Position numbers and translations under genes: made by a program. A stretch of DNA of 64,000 bases from Pseudomonas marginalis (lineage in GTDB: Bacteria; Pseudomonadota; Gammaproteobacteria; Pseudomonadales; Pseudomonadaceae): the NCBI RefSeq assembly GCF_024169655.1, contig NZ_JALJWV010000001.1, forward strand, positions 3,663,001 through 3,727,000, written 5' to 3'. Below, piece by piece: positions 29,127-38,372 of the stretch (positions are counted from its first letter, which is position 1; each line of letters begins with the position of its first letter). The notes under the pieces were generated by a model. The model saw only the letters and a list, made by a program, of their open reading frames with translations. It was not told the origin of the DNA and ran no database searches.

Positions 29127-29702
29127 TTAGATCACCACATTGCGTACAAAGCGCACCGCCACGTCGCCGTCATTGCGATAGGCGTGGGCCTGGCGGCTGG
29201 CGAACATGAAGAACTCACCGGCGGCGACCGGTTTTTCCTGGTCATCCAGCACCAACGTCAGGCTGCCTTCGAACACGAACAACTGCACGCTCCAGCCATC
29301 CGGGTCCGGCTCGGGGCTGTAGCGGTCGCCCGGCTCCAGGCGCATTTCCCACAGTTCGACTTCACGCCGCGCCGTGGCTTTGGCGAGCAGCACGGCTTTG
29401 CTGCCGGGGATGTCACCGGCCCAGGCCAGTTCGTTGATGCGGCTATGGTCAGGTGCGTCCGGGGCCTGGATCAGGTCGCTGAAGGCCACGTCCAGCGCTT
29501 CGGCGACGCGGTCGAGGGTGGACAGGCTGACGTTTTTCTCGCCGGCCTCGATGGCCACCAGCATGCGCCGGCTGACCCCGGACTTTTCCGAGAGCGCTGT
29601 CTGGCTCAAGTCGGCGGCATGACGCAGGCGACGCACATTCTGGCTGACGTGCTGCAGGACCGAGGCCCGTTGCGGATTTTCTTTGTGCACTATATTGCTC
29701 AA
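29127..29702 (-). CDS. XRE-family regulator with C-terminal cupin
   Basis: A 191-residue regulator: helix-turn-helix at about 20-75 (DLSQTALSEKSGVSRRMLVA) and a cupin domain at about 110-185 (WSVQLFVFEGSLTLVLDD, PVAAGEFFMFASRQAHAYRN). Such proteins usually repress a neighbouring transporter or catabolic gene and respond to a small ligand bound in the cupin. It is divergent from an EamA exporter 80 bases away, with a perfect palindrome between them. Confidence 0.9.
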   Translation of the reverse strand: MSNIVHKENPQRASVLQHVSQNVRRLRHAADLSQTALSEKSGVSRRMLVAIEAGEKNVSLSTLDRVAEALDVAFSDLIQAPDAPDHSRINELAWAGDIPGSKAVLLAKATARREVELWEMRLEPGDRYSPEPDPDGWSVQLFVFEGSLTLVLDDQEKPVAAGEFFMFASRQAHAYRNDGDVAVRFVRNVVI

Positions 29703-29715
29703 TGGGTGGGTGTGC

Positions 29716-29727
29716 GCAGTATACTGC
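29716..29727. promoter_or_regulatory. Palindrome, candidate XRE-cupin operator
   Basis: GCAGTATACTGC is a perfect 12-base palindrome 13 bases upstream of the XRE gene start and 55 bases upstream of the EamA gene, in the only space between the two divergent genes. Confidence 0.5.
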
Positions 29728-29782
29728 CCAGCGTGCGACGCATTGTGCGTTCCGCGCCCTTCCCTTGCAAGACTGAGCCGCC

Positions 29783-30712
29783 ATGACCACCCCGAATGCT
29801 CCCTCGCGTTTCAACCGCTTCAGCAAAGCCGAATGCATTCTGGTGTTCATCACCATGATCTGGGGCGGCACCTTTTTGCTGGTGCAGCACGCCATGACGG
29901 TCAGCGGGCCGATGTTTTTCGTGGGCCTGCGGTTTGCCGCGGCGACGCTCGCGGTCGGTTTTTTCTCTTTGCGCACCCTGCGCGACCTGACCCTGTTCGA
30001 GTTGAAAGCCGGGGTATTTATCGGCGTTGCGATCATGTTCGGCTACGGGTTGCAGACCATCGGCCTGCAGACGATTCTGAGCAGCCAGTCGGCATTTATT
30101 ACCGCGCTCTACGTACCTTTCGTGCCGTTGTTGCAATGGCTGGTGCTGGGCCGTCGGCCGGGGTTGATGCCGAGCATTGGCATCATGCTGGCGTTCGCCG
30201 GCTTGATGCTGTTGACCGGCCCTGCCGGCGCCTCGCTGAATTTCAGCCCCGGCGAAATCGCCACGCTGATCGGCGCGGTGGCGATTGCCGCCGAGATCAT
30301 CCTGATCAGCGCGTTTGCCGGGCAAGTGGACGTGCGTCGGGTGACCGTGGTGCAACTGGCCACCGCGTCGTTGTTGTCGTTCCTGATGGTGGTGCCGATG
30401 GGCGAGGCGCTGCCGGGGTTCTCTTGGTTGCTGTTGTTCAGTGCGGTGGGCCTGGGCTTGACCAGCGCAGTGATCCAGGTGGCGATGAACTGGGCGCAAC
30501 AGAGCGTTTCGCCGACGCGGGCCACGTTGATTTATGCCGGGGAACCGGTGTGGGCCGGCGTGGTTGGGCGGATTGCCGGGGAGCGGTTCCCGCCGATTGC
30601 GATGGTCGGGGCGGCGTTGATCGTGGCGGCGGTGGTGGTGAGCGAGCTGAAGACGCGCGGACAGAAAGCCATCGAATTGCAAAATGCCAAGGAACAGGAG
30701 CAGCAGGGGTAA
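29783..30712 (+). CDS. EamA/DMT-family transporter
   Basis: A 309-residue inner membrane protein with ten hydrophobic segments in two EamA repeats; the first begins FITMIWGGTFLLVQHAMTVS. DMT exporters of this group move amino acids, their derivatives or metabolites. The divergent XRE-cupin regulator probably controls it. The terminus (ELKTRGQKAIELQNAKEQEQ) is charged and cytosolic. Substrate unknown. Confidence 0.9.
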   Translation: MTTPNAPSRFNRFSKAECILVFITMIWGGTFLLVQHAMTVSGPMFFVGLRFAAATLAVGFFSLRTLRDLTLFELKAGVFIGVAIMFGYGLQTIGLQTILSSQSAFITALYVPFVPLLQWLVLGRRPGLMPSIGIMLAFAGLMLLTGPAGASLNFSPGEIATLIGAVAIAAEIILISAFAGQVDVRRVTVVQLATASLLSFLMVVPMGEALPGFSWLLLFSAVGLGLTSAVIQVAMNWAQQSVSPTRATLIYAGEPVWAGVVGRIAGERFPPIAMVGAALIVAAVVVSELKTRGQKAIELQNAKEQEQQG

Positions 30713-30862
30713 GGTCCGAGCGGTAGCGGAGGCAGTCAAGTCGCCATCGCGGGTAAATCCGGCGCCCACCTGGGGCGGTGTCGTTTGTGGGAAAGGGTAT
30801 TTGGAACAATGCCAAATGGGCGTTTTCAGCCTACCTTGTAGGATCCTGCCACACGTTGCCGT

Positions 30863-30891
30863 TTGGTGATCAAGAAAGCGGCACGTATGAT
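30863..30891 (+). promoter_or_regulatory. Candidate sigma-70 promoter of the Mrp/Pha operon
   Basis: TTGGTG, a 17-base spacer and TATGAT lie 31 bases before the first antiporter gene. An inverted repeat ATTTGG / CCAAAT at 30799-30817 sits upstream and could be a regulator site. Confidence 0.45.
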
Positions 30892-30921
30892 GCATCCCAA
30901 ACTCCCGCAGATTAGAGCCCT

Positions 30922-33843
30922 ATGTCCCTGATAGTTCTACTGCTTCTGCCTTTTATCGGCAGCTGTCTGGCGGCCTTGCTGCCGCACAATGCGCGTAACA
31001 CCGAATCCCTGCTGGCCGGCCTTATTGCCCTGGCCGGTACCATTCAAGTCGCCCTGCTCTACCCTCAAATCGCCCACGGCGGGGTGATCCGCGAAGAATT
31101 CATGTGGTTGCCCAGCCTCGGCGTGAATTTCGTCTTGCGCATGGATGGCTTCGCCTGGTTGTTCTCGATGCTGGTACTCGGCATCGGCACGCTGGTGTCG
31201 CTGTATGCGCGTTACTACATGTCGCCGGACGATCCGGTGCCACGCTTCTTTGCGTTTTTCCTGGCATTCATGGGGGCCATGCTCGGCCTGGTGATCTCCG
31301 GCAACCTGATCCAGATCGTGTTCTTCTGGGAACTGACCAGCCTGTTCTCGTTCCTGCTGATCGGCTACTGGCACCACCGCGCCGATGCGCGACGCGGCGC
31401 CTACATGGCGTTAATGGTCACCGGCGCGGGCGGTTTGTGCCTGCTGGCCGGTGTGATGCTGCTCGGGCATATCGTCGGCAGCTATGACCTGGACCGGGTT
31501 CTGGCGGCGGGCGATCAGATTCGCGCGCACTCGCTGTACCCGGTCATGCTGGCCCTGGTGCTGGTCGGTGCGCTGAGCAAAAGCGCGCAGTTCCCGTTCC
31601 ACTTCTGGCTGCCCCACGCCATGGCGGCACCGACGCCGGTATCGGCCTATCTGCATTCGGCGACGATGGTGAAGGCCGGCGTGTTTTTGCTGGCCCGCCT
31701 GTGGCCGTCACTGTCCGGCAGCGAAGAATGGTTCTGGATCGTCGGCGGTGCCGGCGCCGTGACCCTCCTGCTCGGTGCTTACTGCGCCATGTTCCAGAAC
31801 GATCTCAAGGGCCTGCTGGCCTACTCCACCATCAGCCACCTCGGGCTGATCACCCTGCTGCTCGGCCTCAACAGCCCGCTGGCCGCCGTCGCTGCGGTGT
31901 TCCATATCCTCAACCATGCCACCTTCAAGGCCTCGCTGTTCATGGCGGCCGGCATCATCGACCACGAAAGCGGCACCCGCGATATCCGCAAGCTCAGCGG
32001 CCTGGTGCGCTTGATCCCGTTTACCGCGACCCTGGCGATGGTGGCCAGTGCGTCCATGGCCGGCGTGCCGTTGCTCAATGGCTTTCTGTCCAAAGAGATG
32101 TTCTTCGCTGAAACCGTGTTTATCTCAGCGACCGCCTGGGTGGAAATCGCCCTGCCGGTGATCGCGACCATCGCCGGCACGTTCAGCGTGGCCTACGCGC
32201 TGCGCTTTACGGTGGATGTGTTCTTCGGCCCGCCCGCAACCGACCTGCCCCACACCCCGCACGAGCCTCCACGCTGGATGCGCGCGCCGGTGGAACTGCT
32301 GGTGTTCACCTGCCTGCTGGTGGGGATCTTCCCGGCCCAGGTGGTCGGTTCGATCCTCGCCGCCGCCGCGCTGCCGGTGGTCGGCGGGGTGCTGCCGGAA
32401 TACAGCCTGGCCATCTGGCACGGCTGGAACGCACCGATGATCATGAGCCTGGTGGCGATGTCCGGTGGCGTGGTGCTTTACCTGCTGTTGCGCAAGCAAC
32501 TCAAGCGCGGACGCTTCAAGTACCCGCCGATCATCAGCTACTTCAATGGCAAGCGCGGCTTCGAACGCTGCCTGGTGGTGATGATGCGCGGCGTGCGCAG
32601 GATCGAGAAACGCATCAGCACCAAGCGCCTGCAGACGCAGCTGTTCCTGCTGGTGCTGGTCGCCGTGATCGGCGGCATGATCCCGATGCTCAACAGCGGC
32701 CTCAGTTGGGGCGACCGGCCGAAGATCCCGGGTTCCATCGTATTCGTCACCCTGTGGCTGCTGGCGATTGCCTGCGCCCTCGGTGCCGCCTGGCAAGCCA
32801 AGTACCACCGGCTGGCGGCCCTGACCATGGTCAGCGTGTGCGGCATGATGACCTGCATCACCTTCGTGTGGTTCTCGGCGCCGGACCTGGCGCTGACGCA
32901 GTTGGTCGTCGAAGTGGTGACCACCGTGCTGATCCTGCTGGGCCTGCGCTGGCTGCCACGGCGGATCGAAGAAGTCTCGCCACTGCCCAATACGTTGCGC
33001 AAGGCACGCATTCGCCGCTTGCGCGACTTCCTGCTGTCCACCGTGGTCGGTGGCGGCATGGCGCTGCTGTCCTACGCCATGCTGACCCGCCAGACGCCCA
33101 ACGATATTTCCTCGTTCTACCTGAGCCGCGCCCTCCCCGAAGGCGGCGGCAGCAATGTGGTAAACGTGATGCTGGTGGACTTCCGTGGCTTCGACACCCT
33201 GGGCGAAATCACCGTACTCGGCGCCGTGGCGCTGACCGTGTACGCCCTGCTGCGGCGCTTCCGCCCCTCCAAGGAAAGCATGCAATTGCCCGCGCAACAG
33301 CGCCAACTCGCGCCGGACGTGGCCACCGACCTGGTCAACCCACGCCAGGCCAGCGACACCGCCCTGGGCTACATGATGGTGCCGGCGGTGCTGGTGCGCC
33401 TGCTGCTGCCGATTGCGCTGGTGGTGTCGTTCTATCTGTTCATGCGTGGCCATAACCAGCCGGGCGGTGGTTTCGTCGCCGGCCTGGTGATGTCGGTGGC
33501 GTTTATCCTGCAATACATGGTCGCCGGCACCCAGTGGGTCGAGGCGCAGATGAGTTTGCGGCCGATGCGCTGGATGGGCTTCGGCCTGTTCTCGGCGACC
33601 CTGACCGGGCTCGGTGCCTTGTTCGCCGGCTACCCGTTCCTCACCACCCATACCTGGCATTTCAGCTTGCCGGTGCTGGGCGACATCCATATCGCCAGCG
33701 CGCTGTTCTTCGACGTCGGCGTGTACGCCATGGTCGTCGGCTCGACGCTGCTGATGCTCACCGCTCTCGGTCACCAATCGGTGCGAGCCCATAAACCGAG
33801 CAACCAGCCGAAAACCGTTGCTACACCGGAAGGAGCCGCCTGA
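30922..33843 (+). CDS. phaA: Monovalent cation/H+ antiporter subunit A (fused A+B)
   Basis: The large subunit of the Mrp/Pha multisubunit antiporter that exchanges Na+ or K+ for protons at the inner membrane. The 973-residue product has an N-terminal NuoL-like part (FFWELTSLFSFLLIGYW near 135 and GALSKSAQFPFHFWLPHAMA near 215) and ends with an MrpB domain (YLFMRGHNQPGGGFVAGLVM). The fusion explains the lack of a separate B gene and defines a group-2 (PhaAB-type) operon. Genes C to G follow with 1-4 base overlaps. Confidence 0.95.
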   Translation: MSLIVLLLLPFIGSCLAALLPHNARNTESLLAGLIALAGTIQVALLYPQIAHGGVIREEFMWLPSLGVNFVLRMDGFAWLFSMLVLGIGTLVSLYARYYMSPDDPVPRFFAFFLAFMGAMLGLVISGNLIQIVFFWELTSLFSFLLIGYWHHRADARRGAYMALMVTGAGGLCLLAGVMLLGHIVGSYDLDRVLAAGDQIRAHSLYPVMLALVLVGALSKSAQFPFHFWLPHAMAAPTPVSAYLHSATMVKAGVFLLARLWPSLSGSEEWFWIVGGAGAVTLLLGAYCAMFQNDLKGLLAYSTISHLGLITLLLGLNSPLAAVAAVFHILNHATFKASLFMAAGIIDHESGTRDIRKLSGLVRLIPFTATLAMVASASMAGVPLLNGFLSKEMFFAETVFISATAWVEIALPVIATIAGTFSVAYALRFTVDVFFGPPATDLPHTPHEPPRWMRAPVELLVFTCLLVGIFPAQVVGSILAAAALPVVGGVLPEYSLAIWHGWNAPMIMSLVAMSGGVVLYLLLRKQLKRGRFKYPPIISYFNGKRGFERCLVVMMRGVRRIEKRISTKRLQTQLFLLVLVAVIGGMIPMLNSGLSWGDRPKIPGSIVFVTLWLLAIACALGAAWQAKYHRLAALTMVSVCGMMTCITFVWFSAPDLALTQLVVEVVTTVLILLGLRWLPRRIEEVSPLPNTLRKARIRRLRDFLLSTVVGGGMALLSYAMLTRQTPNDISSFYLSRALPEGGGSNVVNVMLVDFRGFDTLGEITVLGAVALTVYALLRRFRPSKESMQLPAQQRQLAPDVATDLVNPRQASDTALGYMMVPAVLVRLLLPIALVVSFYLFMRGHNQPGGGFVAGLVMSVAFILQYMVAGTQWVEAQMSLRPMRWMGFGLFSATLTGLGALFAGYPFLTTHTWHFSLPVLGDIHIASALFFDVGVYAMVVGSTLLMLTALGHQSVRAHKPSNQPKTVATPEGAA

Positions 33844-34187
33844 TGGAAGAAGTCATCGCAATTGCCATTGGGGTCCTGGCGGCCTCCGGCGTCTGGTTGA
33901 TCCTGCGACCACGGACGTTCCAGGTGGTGATGGGCCTGTGCCTGTTGTCATACGGGGTCAACCTGTTCATTTTCAGCATGGGTAGCCTGTTTATCGGCAA
34001 GGAGCCGATCATCAAGGACGGCGTGCCGCAAGACCTGTTGCACTACACCGATCCCCTGCCCCAGGCGTTGGTGCTGACGGCGATCGTGATCAGCTTCGCC
34101 ATGACCGCGCTGTTCCTCGTGGTACTGCTGGCGTCGCGGGGCCTGACCGGCACCGACCATGTGGACGGCCGGGAGCCCAAGGAATGA
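33843..34187 (+). CDS. phaC: Cation/H+ antiporter subunit C
   Basis: A 114-residue NuoK-like subunit with three membrane helices. The segment FQVVMGLCLLSYGVNLFIFS is typical of MrpC. The start overlaps the last base of subunit A and the stop overlaps the start of subunit D, so production is coupled. The gene symbol follows Sinorhizobium nomenclature; it is not PHA synthase. Confidence 0.93.
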   Translation: MEEVIAIAIGVLAASGVWLILRPRTFQVVMGLCLLSYGVNLFIFSMGSLFIGKEPIIKDGVPQDLLHYTDPLPQALVLTAIVISFAMTALFLVVLLASRGLTGTDHVDGREPKE

Positions 34188-35866
34188 CGTGGGTCAATCA
34201 ACTGATCGTCGCGCCGATCCTGCTGCCGTTGCTGACCGCCGCCCTGATGCTGATGCTCGGCGAGAAGCACCGCCCGCTCAAGGCGCGTATCAACCTGTTC
34301 TCGAGCATGCTCGGCCTCGCTATCGCCATCCTGCTGCTGTACTGGACGCAACAAGGCGGCCCCGGTTCGATCGGCGTGTACTTGCCCGGCAACTGGCAAG
34401 TGCCGTTCGGCATCGTGCTGGTGGTGGACCAACTGTCGGCGCTGATGCTGGTACTCACCGGGATCATCGGCGTGAGTGCGCTGCTGTTCGCCATGGCCCG
34501 CTGGGACCGCGCGGGCACCAGTTTCCATGCGTTGTTCCAGATCCAGATGATGGGCCTCTACGGCGCCTTTCTCACCGCCGACCTGTTCAACCTGTTCGTG
34601 TTCTTCGAGGTGTTGCTGGCGGCCTCCTATGGCTTGATGCTGCACGGTTCCGGCCGGGCGCGGGTGTCGTCGGGGCTGCATTACATCGCGATCAACCTGC
34701 TGGCGTCGTCGCTGTTCCTGATTGGCGCGGCAATGATCTATGGCGTCACCGGCACACTGAACTTCGCTGACCTGGCGCTGAAAATCCCGCTGGTGCCCGA
34801 GGCCGATCGCGGCCTGTTGCACGCGGGGGCGGCGATCCTCGCCACCGCATTCCTGGCCAAGGCCGGCATGTGGCCGCTGAACTTCTGGCTGGCGCCGGCG
34901 TACTCATCGGCCAGCGCGCCGGTGGCGGCGATGTTCGCGATCATGACCAAGGTCGGCGTGTACACCGTGCTGCGCCTGTGGACCCTGCTGTTCTCCGGCC
35001 AGGCCGGGGCCTCGGCGCTGTTCGGCGGCGACTGGCTGGTGTACGGCGGCATGGCGACCATCCTCTGCGCGGCGCTGGCGATGCTGGCGGCGCAGCGCCT
35101 GGAGCGCATGGCCAGCCTGAGCATCCTGGTTTCGGCCGGCATCCTGCTGTCGTCGGTGGGGTTCGCCCAGCCGAGCCTGACAGCCGGGGCACTGTTCTAT
35201 CTGATCAGTTCCACACTGGCCTTGAGCGCGCTGTTCCTGCTGGCCGAATTGATCGAACGCTCGCGCTCGGCCAACGACCTGCCGCTGGATGAAGAGATCG
35301 ATGCGCTGCCCAAGGCCATGGAATCCCTGCATCCACGCCCCGGCGTCAATCTCGATGACGAACAGAAAGCCGTGGTCGGCCAGGTGATTCCCTGGACCAT
35401 GGCCTTCCTCGGCTTGAGCTTTGTCGCCTGCGCGCTGCTGATCATCGGCATGCCGCCGCTGTCGGGGTTTATCGGCAAGCTCAGTCTGTTGAGCGCGCTG
35501 GTCAATCCGTTGGGCTTGGGCCATGCGCTGGATGAGCCCGTCCGCCCTGCCGCGTGGGGCCTGGTGGCGCTGCTGATCCTGTCCGGCCTGGCCTCGCTGA
35601 TCGCCTTCGCCCGCCTGGGCATCCAACGCTTCTGGACCCCGGAAGAGCGCCCTTCACCGCTGCTGCGCCGTTACGAGTGCGTGCCGATCTTCTTCCTGCT
35701 CGGCCTGAGCATCCTGCTGACCTTCAAGGCCGAGCCGCTGATGCGCTACACCCTCGACACCGCCAAGAGCCTGAACAACCCGGAACAGTATGTGATGGCG
35801 GTCATGGCCACACGCCCGGTGCCCAGCCCTGAAGCCAGGACCGCCGCGCTGGAGGTGCAGCCATGA
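34184..35866 (+). CDS. phaD: Cation/H+ antiporter subunit D
   Basis: A 560-residue NuoM/NuoN-like antiporter subunit with about 14 membrane segments. FFEVLLAASYGLMLHGSG near residue 140 carries the conserved glutamate and FLAKAGMWPLNFWLAPAYSS near 225 the conserved lysine. A hydrophilic insertion around residues 355-400 (DEEIDALPKAMESLHPRPGV) is noticeable. Overlaps its neighbours on both sides by four bases. Confidence 0.95.
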   Translation: MTWVNQLIVAPILLPLLTAALMLMLGEKHRPLKARINLFSSMLGLAIAILLLYWTQQGGPGSIGVYLPGNWQVPFGIVLVVDQLSALMLVLTGIIGVSALLFAMARWDRAGTSFHALFQIQMMGLYGAFLTADLFNLFVFFEVLLAASYGLMLHGSGRARVSSGLHYIAINLLASSLFLIGAAMIYGVTGTLNFADLALKIPLVPEADRGLLHAGAAILATAFLAKAGMWPLNFWLAPAYSSASAPVAAMFAIMTKVGVYTVLRLWTLLFSGQAGASALFGGDWLVYGGMATILCAALAMLAAQRLERMASLSILVSAGILLSSVGFAQPSLTAGALFYLISSTLALSALFLLAELIERSRSANDLPLDEEIDALPKAMESLHPRPGVNLDDEQKAVVGQVIPWTMAFLGLSFVACALLIIGMPPLSGFIGKLSLLSALVNPLGLGHALDEPVRPAAWGLVALLILSGLASLIAFARLGIQRFWTPEERPSPLLRRYECVPIFFLLGLSILLTFKAEPLMRYTLDTAKSLNNPEQYVMAVMATRPVPSPEARTAALEVQP

Positions 35867-36351
35867 AGCGCCTGTTCCCGGCCCCGTGGTTGTCGCTGGC
35901 GTTGTGGGTGTTGTGGCTGGTGCTGAACCTGTCCGTGAGCCCTGGCAACCTGCTGCTGGGCGCGCTGTTGGGTTTTCTCGCGCCGCTGCTGATGGCGCCG
36001 CTGCGCCCGTTGTCGATTCGTATCCATCGTCCCGGAGTGATCATCCGCCTGTTCTTTCGGGTGGGGCGTGATGTGATCGTCTCCAACCTGCAAGTCGCCT
36101 GGGGCGTGCTGGTGTGCGGCTCGCGGCCACCGCGTTCGCGCTTTATCAAAATCCCCCTGGACCTGCGCGACGCCAACGGCCTGGCCGTGTTGTCGATGAT
36201 CACCAGCGTGACCCCCGGCACCGTCTGGTCGGAACTCGCCCTGGACCGCAGCATCCTGTTGTTGCACGTCTTCGATCTGGACGATGAAGCGCAGTTTATC
36301 CAGCACTTCAAACACGACTACGAACGGCCCTTGATGGAGATCTTCGAATGA
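35863..36351 (+). CDS. phaE: Cation/H+ antiporter subunit E
   Basis: A 162-residue subunit with two N-terminal membrane helices and a soluble C-terminal domain. SMITSVTPGTVWSELALDRS is the characteristic MrpE segment. Coupled on both sides by ATGA overlaps. Confidence 0.93.
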   Translation: MKRLFPAPWLSLALWVLWLVLNLSVSPGNLLLGALLGFLAPLLMAPLRPLSIRIHRPGVIIRLFFRVGRDVIVSNLQVAWGVLVCGSRPPRSRFIKIPLDLRDANGLAVLSMITSVTPGTVWSELALDRSILLLHVFDLDDEAQFIQHFKHDYERPLMEIFE

Positions 36352-36626
36352 GCGCCCTGCTCTCCAATGCGATCCTGTTCAGCCTGTTCCTGTTCTCGCT
36401 GGCCATGGCGCTGACCCTGATCCGCCTGTTCAAAGGCCCATCGGCCCAGGACCGGGTCCTGGCGCTGGACTATCTGTACATCCTGGCGATGCTGATGATG
36501 CTGGTGCTGGGCATTCGGTATGCCAGTGATACCTACTTCGAAGCGGCGCTGTTGATCGCGCTGTTTGGCTTTGTCGGGTCATTTGCCCTGGCCAAATTCC
36601 TGCTGCGTGGCGAGGTGATCGAATGA
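36348..36626 (+). CDS. phaF: Cation/H+ antiporter subunit F
   Basis: A 92-residue protein with three membrane helices. The cytosolic loop RLFKGPSAQDRVLALDYLYI matches the MrpF signature (GP-x-x-x-DR-x-x-A-D). Needed for assembly of the antiporter complex. Confidence 0.93.
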   Translation: MSALLSNAILFSLFLFSLAMALTLIRLFKGPSAQDRVLALDYLYILAMLMMLVLGIRYASDTYFEAALLIALFGFVGSFALAKFLLRGEVIE

Positions 36627-36961
36627 TGCCGTTATGGATTGAAGTGTGCGTGGCCGTGTTGCTGGTGCTGAGCAGCGTGTTTGCGCTGATTGGCGCAATC
36701 GGGTTGCTGCGCATGAAGGATTTCTTCCAGCGCATGCACCCGCCGGCACTGGCCTCGACGTTGGGCGCGTGGAGCGTGGCGTTGGCGTCGATCATCTATT
36801 TTTCGATGCTCAAGTCCGCGCCGGTGCTGCACGGCTGGCTGATCCCGATCTTGTTGTCGATCACCGTGCCGGTGACGACGCTGCTGCTGGCGCGCACGGC
36901 GTTGTTCCGCAAGCGCATGGCCGGGGATGACGTGCCGGCCGAGGTCAGCAGCCGTCGCTGA
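36623..36961 (+). CDS. phaG: Cation/H+ antiporter subunit G
   Basis: A 112-residue protein with three membrane helices; GLLRMKDFFQRMHPPALAST matches the MrpG signature. It is the last gene of the operon. Twenty-eight bases on, the sequence enters a REP unit that has been split by an insertion sequence; no separate terminator is visible. Confidence 0.93.
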   Translation: MMPLWIEVCVAVLLVLSSVFALIGAIGLLRMKDFFQRMHPPALASTLGAWSVALASIIYFSMLKSAPVLHGWLIPILLSITVPVTTLLLARTALFRKRMAGDDVPAEVSSRR

Positions 36962-36988
36962 GTTCTGAAGCGACACGGTCAAAAAAAT

Positions 36989-37007
36989 GTGGGAGGGGGC
37001 TTGCCCC
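36989..37007. repeat. REP unit, left part interrupted by an insertion sequence
   Basis: GTGGGAGGGGGCTTGCCCC breaks off where the insertion element begins. The missing part (CCCCGATAGCAGG) resumes at 38289, and the opposite REP arm is at 38334-38360. Confidence 0.85.
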
Positions 37008-38288
37008 GGTACAGACCGGAGACATCCTTTACGTTTGAAACCGGAGACATCGTTTACATGTATTAATCATGGCCAGGAGGTAACTGGCCATGTCATGGAA
37101 TCGAGAGTCCCCGATGGATCAAAAAGTCAGATTGATAGGCGACTGGCTGTCCGGCGCCTATTCAAAACGTCAACTGGCATTGAGCTACGGCATTAGTCGA
37201 CCGACCTTGGACAAGTGGCTGCAACGGTATGCCACTGCTGGCCTGGACGGGCTCAAGGACGCCTCACGCCGTCCACTCTCAAGCCCTTTTCAAACGTGCG
37301 ATGCGCATATTGCTGCTCTAATCGAGCTCAAGCATCAACACCATGACTGGGGCCCCAAAAAGCTGGTCAAGGTCCTTTCCAATCGCTATCCGGAATGTCA
37401 TTGGCCGGCACCCAGCACGGCGGGGGAATGGCTCAAACGAGCGGGACTGGTTCAAGAGCGGCGCAAGCGCAATCGCCCGCCTACCGGCCCCGTCAAACTT
37501 CGCCCGGCAGATCTCCCCAATCAAACGTGGGCCGCTGACTTCAAAGGCGACTTTTTAATGGCGGATGGCCGACGCTGTTACCCGCTGACGCTCACGGATC
37601 AGGCCAGCAGATTCATATTGTTGTGTCGTGCGCAGCCCAGTGTGGCTGGGGCCCGCGAGGGTTTTGACTGGGCTTTTCGCGAGTACGGTCTGCCTGATGT
37701 CATCCGGACTGACAACGGTTCACCTTTCGCCTCAACCGGTCTCAGCAGGCTCTCCAGTCTGGCCGTCTGGTGGATACGACTGGGTATCTACCCAGAGCGT
37801 ATTCAGCCGGGGCGACCCGATCAGAACGGGCGGCATGAGCGTATGCATCGCTCACTCAAGGCCGCGTTACTGAAGACGCCAGAAGCCAATATGGTGCAGC
37901 AGCAGTTGGCGTTTGAACGATTTCGACAGGAATTCAATCATGATCGGCCGCACGAGGCGTTAGACATGAAGGTGCCGAACGATCTGTACGATAAATCGCC
38001 AAGGATCTATACAGGCTGGGTACCTCCTGCCGAATATGGAGCGGATATGGAGGTACGCAAAGTCAGAACAGACGGGTCAATGAAGTGGAGGGGCAGGATG
38101 ATCTTTTTGAGTGAGTCACTGGTAGGAGAGTCCGTTGGACTGCGAGAAGTGGACGACAACGTGTGGGACATGTACCTATGTAACTATCCACTGGGTAGGC
38201 TAGACAGCGGTGCAAGCAGGCTATCCAGCACCCAGAAACGTAAAGGATGTCCCCGGTCTCGTTTGTAAAGGATGTCTCCGTTCGTACA
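37008..38288 (+). mobile_element. IS481-family insertion sequence
   Basis: About 1.28 kb holding one transposase gene. Both ends carry CGGAGACATCCTTTAC in inverted orientation (left near 37017, right near 38280), and each end has a second, inner version (ACCGGAGACATCGTTTAC at left; ACCGGGGACATCCTTTACG at right in reverse). The flanking bases are CCCC on both sides, consistent with a short target duplication inside a REP sequence. Exact ends are uncertain by a few bases because the outermost bases of the repeats do not match perfectly. Confidence 0.85.
37090..38268 (+). CDS. IS481-family transposase
   Basis: The 392-residue product has an N-terminal helix-turn-helix (AYSKRQLALSYGISRPTLDK, 23-42) and an rve-type integrase core with the DDE residues D150 (WAADFKGDF), D208 (IRTDNGSPF) and E250 (NGRHERMHRSLK), spaced as in IS481 elements. 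The ATG follows CAGGAGGTAACTGGCC. The frame is intact, so the element could be active. Confidence 0.93.
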   Translation: MSWNRESPMDQKVRLIGDWLSGAYSKRQLALSYGISRPTLDKWLQRYATAGLDGLKDASRRPLSSPFQTCDAHIAALIELKHQHHDWGPKKLVKVLSNRYPECHWPAPSTAGEWLKRAGLVQERRKRNRPPTGPVKLRPADLPNQTWAADFKGDFLMADGRRCYPLTLTDQASRFILLCRAQPSVAGAREGFDWAFREYGLPDVIRTDNGSPFASTGLSRLSSLAVWWIRLGIYPERIQPGRPDQNGRHERMHRSLKAALLKTPEANMVQQQLAFERFRQEFNHDRPHEALDMKVPNDLYDKSPRIYTGWVPPAEYGADMEVRKVRTDGSMKWRGRMIFLSESLVGESVGLREVDDNVWDMYLCNYPLGRLDSGASRLSSTQKRKGCPRSRL

Positions 38289-38333
38289 CCCCGATAGCAG
38301 GGTGTCAGTGAGTGCAGCTGTCGCTGACACACC

Positions 38334-38360
38334 GCTATCGGGGGCAAGCCCCCTCCCACA
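38334..38360. repeat. REP unit, right arm of the split pair
   Basis: GCTATCGGGGGCAAGCCCCC continuing to CTCCCACA is the inverted partner of the unit at 36989-37007. Between the insertion sequence and this arm GTGTCAG and CTGACAC form the inner stem of the original pair. Confidence 0.85.
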
Positions 38361-38372
38361 GTTTGATTGAGG

